From positions 7,109-12,242 of the forward strand of contig DLPY01000084.1 of NCBI GenBank assembly GCA_002478685.1: DNA of 5,134 nt, in the 5' to 3' direction. Position 1 is the first letter of the stretch. Every line of letters starts with the position of its first letter. A program made the position numbers and the translations under genes. The stretch comes from Flavobacteriaceae bacterium UBA7446 (lineage in GTDB: Bacteria; Bacteroidota; Bacteroidia; Flavobacteriales; Flavobacteriaceae). Shown here in pieces: positions 1 to 5,051 of the stretch. The notes beneath the pieces are model-generated. The model saw nothing but the letters and a program-made list of their open reading frames with translations. It ran no database searches and was not told where the DNA came from.

Positions 1-1
1 A

Positions 2-778
2 GCAATGCTTGAAGATATTGCCATCCTTACAGGCGGAACAGTAATTTCTGAAGATCGAGGATTTACCCTCGAAAATGCCTCTATCGACATGTTAGGTACG
101 GCAGAAAAGGTAATCATTGACAAAGACAACACTACGGTTGTAAATGGTGCTGGAAACTCAGATGATATTAAGGCGCGTGTAAATCAAATTAAGTCGCAAA
201 TTGAAGCATCTACTTCTGACTACGACAAGGAAAAACTTCAAGAACGATTAGCTAAGCTTTCTGGTGGGGTTGCTGTTTTATATGTAGGAGCAGCTTCTGA
301 GGTAGAAATGAAAGAAAAGAAAGACCGTGTAGACGATGCTCTTCATGCCACACGAGCTGCTGTTGAGGAAGGTATTGTTTCTGGAGGTGGCGTTGCGCTA
401 CTTCAAGCATTACAAAGTTTGGCCAAGCTGAAAGGTGAAAATGCCGATGAGCAAACAGGAGTTCAAATTGTAGCTCGTGCTATTGAGTCACCGCTAAGAA
501 CAATTGTTGCCAATGCTGGCGGCGAAGGCTCTGTAGTAGTTGCAAAGGTTATTGAAGGTGACAAAAACTTTGGCTACGATGCCAAAACAGACACCTACGG
601 CAATATGCAAGAAAAAGGAATCATTGACCCCAAGAAAGTAACACGCATCGCGCTTGAAAACGCTGCATCGGTTGCGGGAATGATTCTTACAACAGAATGT
701 GCGTTAGTGGACATCAAAGAAGATGCTCCTCCTGCCATGCCACCAATGGGCGGCGGCGGTATGCCAGGCATGATGTAA
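2..778 (+). CDS. groEL: 60 kDa chaperonin GroEL, C-terminal half (5' partial)
   Basis: This is the subunit of the cytosolic GroEL chaperonin, which folds client proteins with ATP and the GroES lid. The gene enters from the left edge in frame (codon GCA at 2-4, then ATG at 5, which is an internal Met). The visible 257 residues from that Met align without gaps to E. coli residues about 288-544: end of the apical domain, the intermediate domain (about residues 89-122 here) and the equatorial domain. Asp111 in DALHATRAAVEEG matches the ATP-hydrolysing Asp398, Gly127-129 in VSGGGVALL match the nucleotide-binding Gly414-416, and Asp208 in GIIDPKKVTR matches Asp495. The tail is the usual Gly/Met-rich end, here with PPAMPPM before GGGGMPGMM, a style common in Bacteroidota. 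A strong terminator follows 9 bases after the stop. groES is presumably upstream, outside the window. Identification is certain; the Bacteroidota assignment is inferred from codon use and sequence style. Confidence 0.98.
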   Translation, partial: AMLEDIAILTGGTVISEDRGFTLENASIDMLGTAEKVIIDKDNTTVVNGAGNSDDIKARVNQIKSQIEASTSDYDKEKLQERLAKLSGGVAVLYVGAASEVEMKEKKDRVDDALHATRAAVEEGIVSGGGVALLQALQSLAKLKGENADEQTGVQIVARAIESPLRTIVANAGGEGSVVVAKVIEGDKNFGYDAKTDTYGNMQEKGIIDPKKVTRIALENAASVAGMILTTECALVDIKEDAPPAMPPMGGGGMPGMM

Positions 779-787
779 CAACTAAAC

Positions 788-814
788 AACTGCCCCGATT
801 TGGGGCAGTTTTTG
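788..814 (+). terminator. Rho-independent terminator of groEL
   Basis: A perfect 9-bp stem (AACTGCCCC at 788-796 paired with GGGGCAGTT at 802-810) encloses the 5-base loop GATTT and runs into a T tract at 809-813. It begins 9 bases after the groEL stop, so it should end the groEL transcript. Its T tract ends only two bases before the ATG of the next gene, leaving no room for a separate ribosome binding site there. Confidence 0.88.
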
Positions 815-815
815 T

Positions 816-1286
816 ATGTATTCTAAGTTACTGAAACGTATTGAATTGTTCCTTAGTGAAAATCCAAGCCTACAAGTTGGTTTAGATTGGATCTGCAATG
901 AGATACAACAAAATATCCCTAACTACGATTGGGTAGGCTTTTACTTTCATCATCCCAAAAAAAAGGAACTTCACCTAAAAGCATTTGCTGGCAAACCTAC
1001 AGACCATAACGTTATTCCATTTGGAAAAGGTATCTGTGGTCAAGTAGCTGTGAGTAATCAAAATTTTGTGGTGGATGATGTGTCCCAACAGGACAATTAT
1101 ATTTCGTGTAGCATAGACGTGAAGTCTGAAATTGTAATTCCGCTTTTTGTTAAGGCCAAAAATATGGGGCAAATAGATGTTGATTCCTATACACCCTGTG
1201 CATTTGACCAAAAAGATGTGGGTTTTTTAGAAGCCGTGAATAATCTTGTTTCGGCATTTTTATTGCGGATAAATCCACAATTTTAG
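816..1286 (+). CDS. GAF-domain protein of the free methionine-(R)-sulfoxide reductase family
   Basis: A 156-residue single GAF domain of the cytosolic fRMsr (MsrC/YebR) type, which reduces free methionine-R-sulfoxide using active-site cysteines. Family hallmarks are YDWVGFYF (residues 37-44), IPFGKGICGQVA (67-78), VVDDVSQQDNYISCS (85-99), SEIVIPL (104-110) and GQIDVDSYTPCAF (118-130). Of the three cysteines used by E. coli MsrC, the second and third are kept (Cys74 in GKGICG, Cys98 in YISCS). The first, just before the IPFG motif, is not: His64 lies in that region instead. An extra Cys128 is present. ATG 816 is chosen because the N-terminal helix (LLKRIELFLSENP) belongs to the fold and no better downstream start exists. 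No Shine-Dalgarno sequence is visible, since the groEL terminator occupies that position. It follows groEL on the same strand, but the terminator argues against a shared transcript. Methionine sulfoxide reduction is likely; a purely regulatory GAF role is possible. Confidence 0.88.
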   Translation: MYSKLLKRIELFLSENPSLQVGLDWICNEIQQNIPNYDWVGFYFHHPKKKELHLKAFAGKPTDHNVIPFGKGICGQVAVSNQNFVVDDVSQQDNYISCSIDVKSEIVIPLFVKAKNMGQIDVDSYTPCAFDQKDVGFLEAVNNLVSAFLLRINPQF

Positions 1287-1324
1287 TGAGAGAAAATTCC
1301 TACATTTACGCTCACTAAATTTTT
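1282..1324 (+). terminator. Possible weak terminator overlapping the GAF-gene stop codon
   Basis: A 9-bp perfect inverted repeat, TTTAGTGAG (1282-1290) and CTCACTAAA (1311-1319), flanks a 20-base spacer and is followed by TTTTT (1320-1324). The left arm contains the TAG stop of the GAF gene. The AT-rich stem and large loop make it a weak candidate. A promoter-like box lies in the loop, so the symmetry could instead serve regulation of purH or be chance. Confidence 0.4.
1301..1310 (+). promoter_or_regulatory. Candidate Bacteroidota -7 promoter element for purH
   Basis: TACATTTACG at 1301-1310 matches seven of the eight bases of the known Bacteroidota -7 consensus TAnnTTTG (last base A instead of G) and lies 18 bases upstream of the purH ATG at 1329. 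No convincing TTG-type -33 element is seen at the right distance, so this rests on the -7 box and its position. It supports purH having its own promoter rather than depending on the GAF gene. Confidence 0.4.
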
Positions 1325-1328
1325 CTTA

Positions 1329-1643
1329 ATGCAAGACGCAATACAGGCCAAATCTGCACTCGTTTCCGTATTCAGTAAAGAAGGGCTCACACCCATTGTA
1401 AAAAAAATGCACGAGTTGAGCATTACAATCTATTCTACTGGGGGTACGGCGGCTTTTATTGAGGAGCAAAATATCCCAGTTAAACAAGTTGAAGACCTAA
1501 CTTCATATCCCTCTATTTTAGGTGGGCGCGTAAAAACATTGCATCCAAAAGTTTTTGGAGGTATTTTGAACCGCAGAGAAAATGAGAATGACCAACAAGA
1601 ACTTGCCTCTTATGACATTCCCCACTTAGACATTGTTTTGGTG
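1329..1643 (+). CDS. purH: purH 5' fragment (IMP cyclohydrolase/AICAR transformylase), 3' truncated at junction
   Basis: This is the genuine PurH portion of the chimeric frame, about 105 of the usual roughly 510 residues. The phosphate- and substrate-binding loops STGGTA and GGRVKTLHP of the IMP cyclohydrolase domain are intact. The frame is lost exactly where the conserved DLYPF motif should begin. Codon use matches groEL and the GAF gene to the left (many AAA, ATT and TTT codons), so this piece belongs with the Bacteroidota-like part. Confidence 0.9.
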
Positions 1644-1808
1644 GGCTGTGGTGAGCAAATGCAGTTTCTAAGTCAAGAGATCCGTCACGCCTTTGCCGCC
1701 AGAGGTGTTGGCATTGACCCTATGGATACGGGTGCTGCTTGCCGGACCTTCAATATTCTGGCGATTGAAGAGCGGCGCGTGGCTGCAGCCCTGGTCGCAG
1801 TCGGTTGA
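1329..1808 (+). CDS. Chimeric reading frame: PurH N-terminus joined in frame to a Mth938-like C-terminus
   Basis: Residues 1-105 are the start of bifunctional PurH (AICAR transformylase/IMP cyclohydrolase, the last two steps of IMP synthesis). They show the MGS-like IMP cyclohydrolase fold: ALVSVFSKEGL (10-20), STGGTA (36-41) and GGRVKTLHPKVFGGIL (65-80). In PurH the strand DIVLV (101-105) should continue with Asp-Leu-Tyr-Pro-Phe and some 400 further residues. Instead, from Gly106 the frame reads as the end of a Mth938/NDUFAF3-like protein with MDTGAACRTFN and RRVAAALVAV. Base composition and codon choice change at the same point, from A/T-rich to G/C-rich. The start ATG 1329 is the normal PurH start; no Shine-Dalgarno sequence is seen, which is usual in Bacteroidota. 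A working protein is unlikely: the transformylase domain is absent, the cyclohydrolase is cut, and the Mth938 fold lacks its first half. An assembly or cloning chimera is the simplest explanation. Confidence 0.85.
   Translation: MQDAIQAKSALVSVFSKEGLTPIVKKMHELSITIYSTGGTAAFIEEQNIPVKQVEDLTSYPSILGGRVKTLHPKVFGGILNRRENENDQQELASYDIPHLDIVLVGCGEQMQFLSQEIRHAFAARGVGIDPMDTGAACRTFNILAIEERRVAAALVAVG
1632..1650. other. Chimeric junction between Bacteroidota-like and alphaproteobacterial sequence
   Basis: Within a few codons the encoded protein changes from PurH to the Mth938-like family, and base composition and codon use change for everything on either side. The protein-level switch falls at Val105/Gly106, that is bases 1641-1646. 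The exact breakpoint cannot be fixed because both families have a beta strand ending in Leu-Val here, so a few bases may be shared by both parents. No inverted repeats, target-site duplication or integrase gene accompany it. Confidence 0.8.
1644..1808 (+). CDS. Mth938-like (DUF498, NDUFAF3-related) protein, C-terminal 54 residues, 5' truncated at junction
   Basis: From Gly106 of the chimeric frame the sequence GCGEQMQFLSQEIRHAFAAR, then GVGID, MDTGAACRTFN and ERRVAAALVAV, carries the hallmarks of the alphaproteobacterial Mth938-domain family (usual length about 120-130 residues). The conserved MDTGAACRTFN stretch is the best family signature. The human relative NDUFAF3 is a mitochondrial complex I assembly factor; the bacterial role is not well established. 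In many alphaproteobacteria, as I recall, this gene follows secD-secF and precedes a squalene/phytoene synthase-like gene, and the latter neighbour is present here. Its stop TGA (1806-1808) shares one base with the next ATG. The first half is missing because of the junction. Confidence 0.82.
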   Translation, partial: GCGEQMQFLSQEIRHAFAARGVGIDPMDTGAACRTFNILAIEERRVAAALVAVG

Positions 1809-2566
1809 TGTCAAACCAGCTGGAAACGGGCTCATTAAGCGCCTTGCGCGCGCAAGACCCCGAAACCGCTCACATCCTTACCCTCTGCATCCCGGGCGAA
1901 TATCAGCGAGATGATGCGCTGGTTTTACTGAGCTTGCATGGCGAGCTTGCCCGAGCGCATCGCGTCACCAGCGACATAAGTCTTGGCAAAATCCGCATCC
2001 GCTGGTGGCTGGATGCCATCGACGACATTTACCGCCAAGAGCCACCACGACAACACCCAATTGTCGTGGCACTAAAAGAGATTTGCCAGCGCCACAACCT
2101 TGATCGCCAACTGCTTGAGGCCAAGATCGAAAGCCATTCAGTTGATCTGGAAGGCTTGAGACAGATGTCGTGGTCTCAGGCGAGCCAGGTGTTTACCAGC
2201 CAAAGAGGGAACTTGTGGCGACTGCTACTGCAAACGCAAGGCATAGAACAAACAGCCATTCATATTGCTGCCAATCATCTTGGCGTGGCTTTTGGGGTCT
2301 GGCGCGCCATTCCCGGCTTAGGAACACTCGACGACATCCCTTGGCTCCAGGGCGCCCAGATTGACGACGGTGACCCTGATTGGGTCATCCAGGCGATCAC
2401 CCACCTTGATGAAGTGGACGCTATTGCAGAAGTGCCCAAATGGATGCGCATCCTGTCACGCTATCTTCGAAGCGGCTTAATGAACGTTGCTCGCAATCAA
2501 CTCAATAAAGCGTACGCACAGCAACAAGCGGCGGCCTTTGGACTATGGCGTAGAACACTGGTCTAG
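1808..2566 (+). CDS. Squalene/phytoene synthase-like protein of the NDUFAF6 type
   Basis: A 252-residue all-helical protein of the squalene/phytoene synthase superfamily, in the branch common in alphaproteobacteria and related to the complex I assembly factor NDUFAF6. The best-kept stretch is LHGELARAHRVTSD, then LGKIRIRWWLDAIDDIY (residues 59-75), followed by HPIVVAL. The segment HLGVAFGVWRAIPGLG (158-172) is where true synthases carry the second DxxxD metal-binding motif. Neither Asp-rich motif is present in proper form (the first position reads ELARAH), so prenyl condensation is unlikely and an assembly or scaffold role is preferred. ATG 1808 is chosen because it overlaps the preceding TGA in TGATG, a typical translational-coupling arrangement; a TTG at 1805 is possible but less likely. 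It pairs with the Mth938-like gene, matching two mitochondrial complex I assembly factors. Codon use is that of the right-hand part. The family call is firm; the function is inferred. Confidence 0.85.
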   Translation: MSNQLETGSLSALRAQDPETAHILTLCIPGEYQRDDALVLLSLHGELARAHRVTSDISLGKIRIRWWLDAIDDIYRQEPPRQHPIVVALKEICQRHNLDRQLLEAKIESHSVDLEGLRQMSWSQASQVFTSQRGNLWRLLLQTQGIEQTAIHIAANHLGVAFGVWRAIPGLGTLDDIPWLQGAQIDDGDPDWVIQAITHLDEVDAIAEVPKWMRILSRYLRSGLMNVARNQLNKAYAQQQAAAFGLWRRTLV

Positions 2567-2598
2567 CCCTAGCCCTGACGGCAAGCAGTTCAAAGCTG

Positions 2599-2629
2599 TT
2601 GACACAAGGCGCTGGCGATCCACTTGATA
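2599..2629 (+). promoter_or_regulatory. Candidate sigma-70 promoter for the HNH gene
   Basis: A perfect TTGACA at 2599-2604 is followed after 19 bases by TTGATA (2624-2629), a weak -10 hexamer with the overlapping alternative GATAAC. The spacing is longer than the ideal 17. The placement, 32 bases after the upstream stop and shortly before the ATGs of the HNH gene, is right for a promoter and argues against the TTG at 2599 being a start codon. Confidence 0.35.
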
Positions 2630-2646
2630 ACATCGAATATTGCCTA

Positions 2647-2973
2647 ATGTGGATGCGAGCTGTCATGACAATGGTGCGTAAATCTCTGGGGCTATGCTGC
2701 CTTTGTGGCCGGGAGATGTTGTCTGGCAAGATGGTCGACCGGCATCACTATATTCCCCGTAGCCAAGGCGGCAAAGACTGGGTGTGGATGCATAAAATTT
2801 GCCATCGGAAACTCCACAGTATGTGGACAGAAAAACAGCTGGCAAGCGACCCGGTTTTAAGCGCACCCGACCGGATTGCGAGCCACCCAGAACTGGCAAC
2901 CTTCATCACATGGGTACGCAAACATCCAAGTGATTTCTACACAGCGACACGCACTGCCAAGACGAAACGTTAA
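2647..2973 (+). CDS. Small HNH endonuclease-like protein
   Basis: A protein of about 108 residues (counted from ATG 2647) with a zinc-finger-like HNH core: Cys17-x-x-Cys20 (CCLC), the DRHH pair (His33-His34) followed by YIPRSQGGKD, then His49-x-x-Cys52-His53-x-x-x-His57 in MHKICHRKLH. In McrA-like HNH proteins the last block usually starts with a Cys; here His49 takes that place. The C-terminal part (ASHPELATFITWVRKHPSDFY, about residues 78-98, then TRTA) is typical of a compact, stand-alone HNH family in alphaproteobacteria whose substrate is unknown to me. The start is uncertain: ATGs at 2647, 2653, 2665 and 2671 are all in frame, none has a clear Shine-Dalgarno sequence, and the core begins soon after the last. 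No phage, intron or restriction-modification genes are adjacent. The stop lies 50 bases from the convergent aldo/keto reductase stop. Metal-dependent nucleic-acid cleavage is inferred from the motif only. Confidence 0.8.
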   Translation: MWMRAVMTMVRKSLGLCCLCGREMLSGKMVDRHHYIPRSQGGKDWVWMHKICHRKLHSMWTEKQLASDPVLSAPDRIASHPELATFITWVRKHPSDFYTATRTAKTKR

Positions 2974-3023
2974 AGGGCGGACAAAATCGCCGACACGCTG
3001 CCTTCAAGCGCTCGGGCAAATCA

Positions 3024-4091
3024 TCAAAAGGCCAACGGATGCTTTCGACGGAGTTGCGCCAAAGCGGCATACATCTCGTCCGTAATGTCAAAATCAACCG
3101 CCTCAATATTGGTTTTGAGCTGTTCGAGATTGGTCGCGCCGATAATTGTGCTGGTCATCCAAGGCTCTCTGATCGTCCAAGCAATCGCCAGCTGTGTAAT
3201 GTCGATCCCATATTGCTCAGCGAATGCCAAATAACTGGCCACGGCGTCGAGGGTTCCTGGACGAACGCGCTGATTGCGCTCCGCCTCGGGACGGCGAAAA
3301 TGTGACGTGAACCGCGCGCCGTCAGGCCGCTTGCCGTCGTTATACTTGCCGCTGAGCATCCCGCCAATAATCGGTCCCCACGGCAGATAGCTAACACCCT
3401 CTAAAGCACAGGTTTCCTGCATGATCACTTCATCCAACCACAGCAACAAATGATATTCATGTTGAATACTTTGTGGTCGAGCCAGCCCTTGTTGCTCGGC
3501 GAGGCGCAGAAAACTGTTTAAGCCCCAAGCTGTGTCATCACTTAAGCCCCAGCAACGAATTTTTCCGGCCTTCTGCAGCTCTGTCAGGGCTTGCACGCTT
3601 TCAAGCTGGTTGTCGACAATACGGTCGCGAGCGTCAGCACCCGAGGCGTGCTGATGGTCCCAGTATTTACTGAAATGATAGTGGCTCCGATTGGTTGGCC
3701 AATGAAGCTGATAAAGATCCACGTAATCCGTTTTGAGCTTTTTCAGGCTTTCATCCAGTGCGTTGGTGATGCTCTGCCTGGATATTACTGAACTACGGCC
3801 TGACGGATGATCTGTAACCGGTGAATGCTTTGTTGCCAGAACGACCTCGCTACGTCGGGATGCGTTGCGTCCCATCCAATCGCCTAGAATCGTTTCCGTG
3901 TCGCCATATTGCTCTGGTTTTGAGCGCATCGGATACATTTCGGCGGTGTCCCAAAAATTAACCCCCATATCGAGCGCCATATCCATTTGCCCATCGGCAT
4001 CGGCCTGATCGTTTTGGACACCCCATGTCATGGTGCCTAAGCAAATGCGGCTGACATCAATGTCTGTCGTTCCCAGCTTTCCGTATTTCAT
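3024..4091 (-). CDS. Tas-like NADP(H)-dependent aldo/keto reductase
   Basis: A 355-residue cytosolic aldo/keto reductase resembling E. coli Tas (346 residues) along its whole length. The AKR catalytic tetrad is complete: Asp48 and Tyr53 in NFWDTAEMYP, Lys88 in LATKHS and His130 in YQLHWP. The start (YGKLGTTDIDVSRICLGTMTWG) and AEMYP are Tas-like, and the C-terminal cofactor loop IIGATNLEQLKTNIEAVDFD (residues 318 to about 337) matches the NADP(H)-binding end of the family. The natural substrate is unknown; carbonyl compounds are reduced to alcohols in this family. ATG 4091 is supported by the family N-terminus and by the weak ribosome binding site AAGGGA about 6 bases upstream on the minus strand. 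It lies downstream of sodB on the same strand but is separated by a strong terminator, so it is probably transcribed alone. It converges on the HNH gene with only 50 bases between stops and no clear terminator there. Confidence 0.93.
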   Translation of the reverse strand: MKYGKLGTTDIDVSRICLGTMTWGVQNDQADADGQMDMALDMGVNFWDTAEMYPMRSKPEQYGDTETILGDWMGRNASRRSEVVLATKHSPVTDHPSGRSSVISRQSITNALDESLKKLKTDYVDLYQLHWPTNRSHYHFSKYWDHQHASGADARDRIVDNQLESVQALTELQKAGKIRCWGLSDDTAWGLNSFLRLAEQQGLARPQSIQHEYHLLLWLDEVIMQETCALEGVSYLPWGPIIGGMLSGKYNDGKRPDGARFTSHFRRPEAERNQRVRPGTLDAVASYLAFAEQYGIDITQLAIAWTIREPWMTSTIIGATNLEQLKTNIEAVDFDITDEMYAALAQLRRKHPLAF

Positions 4092-4140
4092 GACGATCCC
4101 TTAAACTCTCTTTTCGGAGCCCCTTTTTTGCCACGTGCAG

Positions 4141-4146
4141 ATAATA
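4141..4146 (-). promoter_or_regulatory. Candidate -10 box for the aldo/keto reductase gene
   Basis: On the minus strand TATTAT (plus-strand ATAATA) lies about 50 bases before the reductase ATG and just after the sodB terminator, where a promoter would be expected. It differs from TATAAT at one base. The matching -35 region falls on the terminator T tract and shows no good TTGACA, so the call is tentative. Confidence 0.28.
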
Positions 4147-4160
4147 AGTTCATGCAGCAA

Positions 4161-4202
4161 AAAACCAGCATCCCGCTATGGTTACATCGGGATGCTGGTT
4201 TT
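4161..4202 (-). terminator. Rho-independent terminator of sodB
   Basis: A perfect 15-bp inverted repeat, AAAACCAGCATCCCG (4161-4175) with its complement at 4188-4202, surrounds a 12-base loop. Read on the minus strand, it starts 24 bases after the sodB stop and ends in a run of six T (4161-4164 plus 4159-4160), as an intrinsic terminator should. The plus strand also gives TTTTGTTT after the stem, so it could work in both directions, but no plus-strand gene ends here. Confidence 0.9.
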
Positions 4203-4226
4203 GTTTAATTACGCTTTGGTTAGCAA

Positions 4227-4838
4227 TTAACCAAGCCCTTCAGCCAGTTTTTCGCCAACGAACGACCAATTGACCAGCTGGTCCAAAACAGCCCTGATAT
4301 GATCCGGGCGGCGATTTTGATAATCGAGATAGTAAGCATGCTCCCAAACATCGATGCCGCACAAGGCGACCTTGCCATGGGCAAGAGGATTATCACCGCC
4401 ACTTGTTCCCATCGTAATCAGTTTGTTACCATCGAGTGCCAACCATGCCCAGCCAGAACCAAAGACACCCGCACCAGTCGCGACCAGTTTGTCTTTCATC
4501 TCACCAAAACTGCCGAAATCACGCTCGATCATTTCCCCAAGCTTACCGGATGCTTCGCGCGCACCAGCACTGGAGAACTGATCCCAGTACAGGATATGAT
4601 TCCATGCCTGACCAGCATTATTAAAGACGCCCGCCAGATCTGCTTTGCCAGCGCTATGACGAATAACATCTTCTAGGCTCATCTCAGCCATTTCAGTACC
4701 GTCGACCAGCGGATTAAGCTTGTCAAAATAGGTTTGGTGGTGCTTACCGTGGTGCAGTTGCACCGTCTGCTGACCAATCACTGGCGCAAGTGCTGTGTCA
4801 TCATAGGGAAGCGCTGGGAGTTCAAATGGTGCTGCCAT
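4227..4838 (-). CDS. sodB: Superoxide dismutase, iron type
   Basis: A 203-residue cytosolic Fe/Mn-family superoxide dismutase that converts superoxide to hydrogen peroxide and oxygen. All four metal ligands are seen: His29 in QLHHGKHHQTY, His81 in AWNHILYW, and Asp163 and His167 in GIDVWEHAYYLDYQNRRPDH. These match E. coli SodB His26, His73, Asp156 and His160. Gln77 in FNNAGQAWNH matches the Gln69 that marks iron enzymes, whereas manganese enzymes have Gly there and a Gln in the later GGDNPL region (Gly-Gly here). Iron is therefore the likelier metal. No signal peptide is present (the N-terminus is MAAPFELPALPYDD). ATG 4838 has a good ribosome binding site, AAGGAA (4845-4850), 6 bases upstream. 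The gene has its own terminator and a 213-base upstream region shared with no divergent gene. It is about ten residues longer than E. coli SodB, mainly from an insertion near residues 61-70 as in other alphaproteobacteria. Confidence 0.96.
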   Translation of the reverse strand: MAAPFELPALPYDDTALAPVIGQQTVQLHHGKHHQTYFDKLNPLVDGTEMAEMSLEDVIRHSAGKADLAGVFNNAGQAWNHILYWDQFSSAGAREASGKLGEMIERDFGSFGEMKDKLVATGAGVFGSGWAWLALDGNKLITMGTSGGDNPLAHGKVALCGIDVWEHAYYLDYQNRRPDHIRAVLDQLVNWSFVGEKLAEGLG

Positions 4839-4862
4839 GGTCTATTCCTTATCGGTCAAAAT

Positions 4863-4896
4863 AACGTCAGGAGATAGCATGTAGGGGCCAACGTCA
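4863..4896. repeat. Direct repeat AACGTCA in the sodB upstream region
   Basis: AACGTCA occurs at 4863-4869 and again at 4890-4896, 27 bases apart (TGACGTT on the sodB strand), between 25 and 58 bases upstream of the sodB ATG. The position around a likely promoter fits a regulator site, but seven bases occurring twice can be chance. No clear -35/-10 pair or Fur-like palindrome was recognised here. Confidence 0.3.
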
Positions 4897-4997
4897 TTTC
4901 AGAAAAGCCCCTTTGGAAATTTACCTGTTCACATCACGTCGAATTTCAGTACGCGCTCCCCGTTTTGGCGTCAAACGGTGGCATCGTCGACACCCAA

Positions 4998-5013
4998 ATG
5001 CCGTGATCGGCAT
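4998..5013 (-). terminator. Possible short terminator hairpin of the LytM-domain gene
   Basis: ATGCCG (4998-5003) and CGGCAT (5008-5013) form a 6-bp stem with a 4-base loop, 38 bases after the stop of the LytM-domain gene on the minus strand. Only TTT follows, so it is a weak terminator candidate. A second short inverted repeat, CCGTTT/AAACGG (4960-4965 and 4973-4978), lies further down and has no T tract. Confidence 0.3.
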
Positions 5014-5051
5014 CCTCTTAATACCCTAAATGGCTGGAATGCCCTGAATGC

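Noticed and set aside
1805..1807. TTG start for the squalene/phytoene synthase-like gene
   Set aside because: ATG at 1808 directly follows and overlaps the upstream stop in the usual coupled arrangement; the TTG adds only one residue.
1329..1808. A new bifunctional PurH-Mth938 fusion enzyme
   Set aside because: Both partners are truncated inside their folded domains, and the base composition of the whole window changes at the join. Gene fusions normally keep complete domains.
2170..2364. Plus-strand open frame inside the squalene/phytoene synthase-like gene
   Set aside because: It lies in another frame of a well-supported gene and shows no family motif or ribosome binding site.
2599..2646. 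N-terminal extension of the HNH protein from the TTG at 2599
   Set aside because: The TTG is part of a perfect TTGACA, no ribosome binding site precedes it, and the added residues do not look like part of the HNH domain.
2974..3023. Bidirectional terminator between the convergent HNH and reductase genes
   Set aside because: Only a 4-bp GGCG/CGCC pairing is seen and no T tract follows, so no terminator can be supported.
3155..3397. Second minus-strand frame inside the aldo/keto reductase gene
   Set aside because: It is fully covered by the reductase frame, whose motifs are intact, and has no features of its own.
4299..4676. 125-residue plus-strand open frame antisense to sodB
   Set aside because: sodB has all catalytic residues, a ribosome binding site and a terminator; the antisense frame has no recognisable domain and is a shadow of G+C-rich coding sequence.
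4883..4912. Inverted repeat AGGGGC/GCCCCT upstream of sodB
   Set aside because: The 6-bp stem with an 18-base loop is short and has no good T tract or recognised operator pattern.
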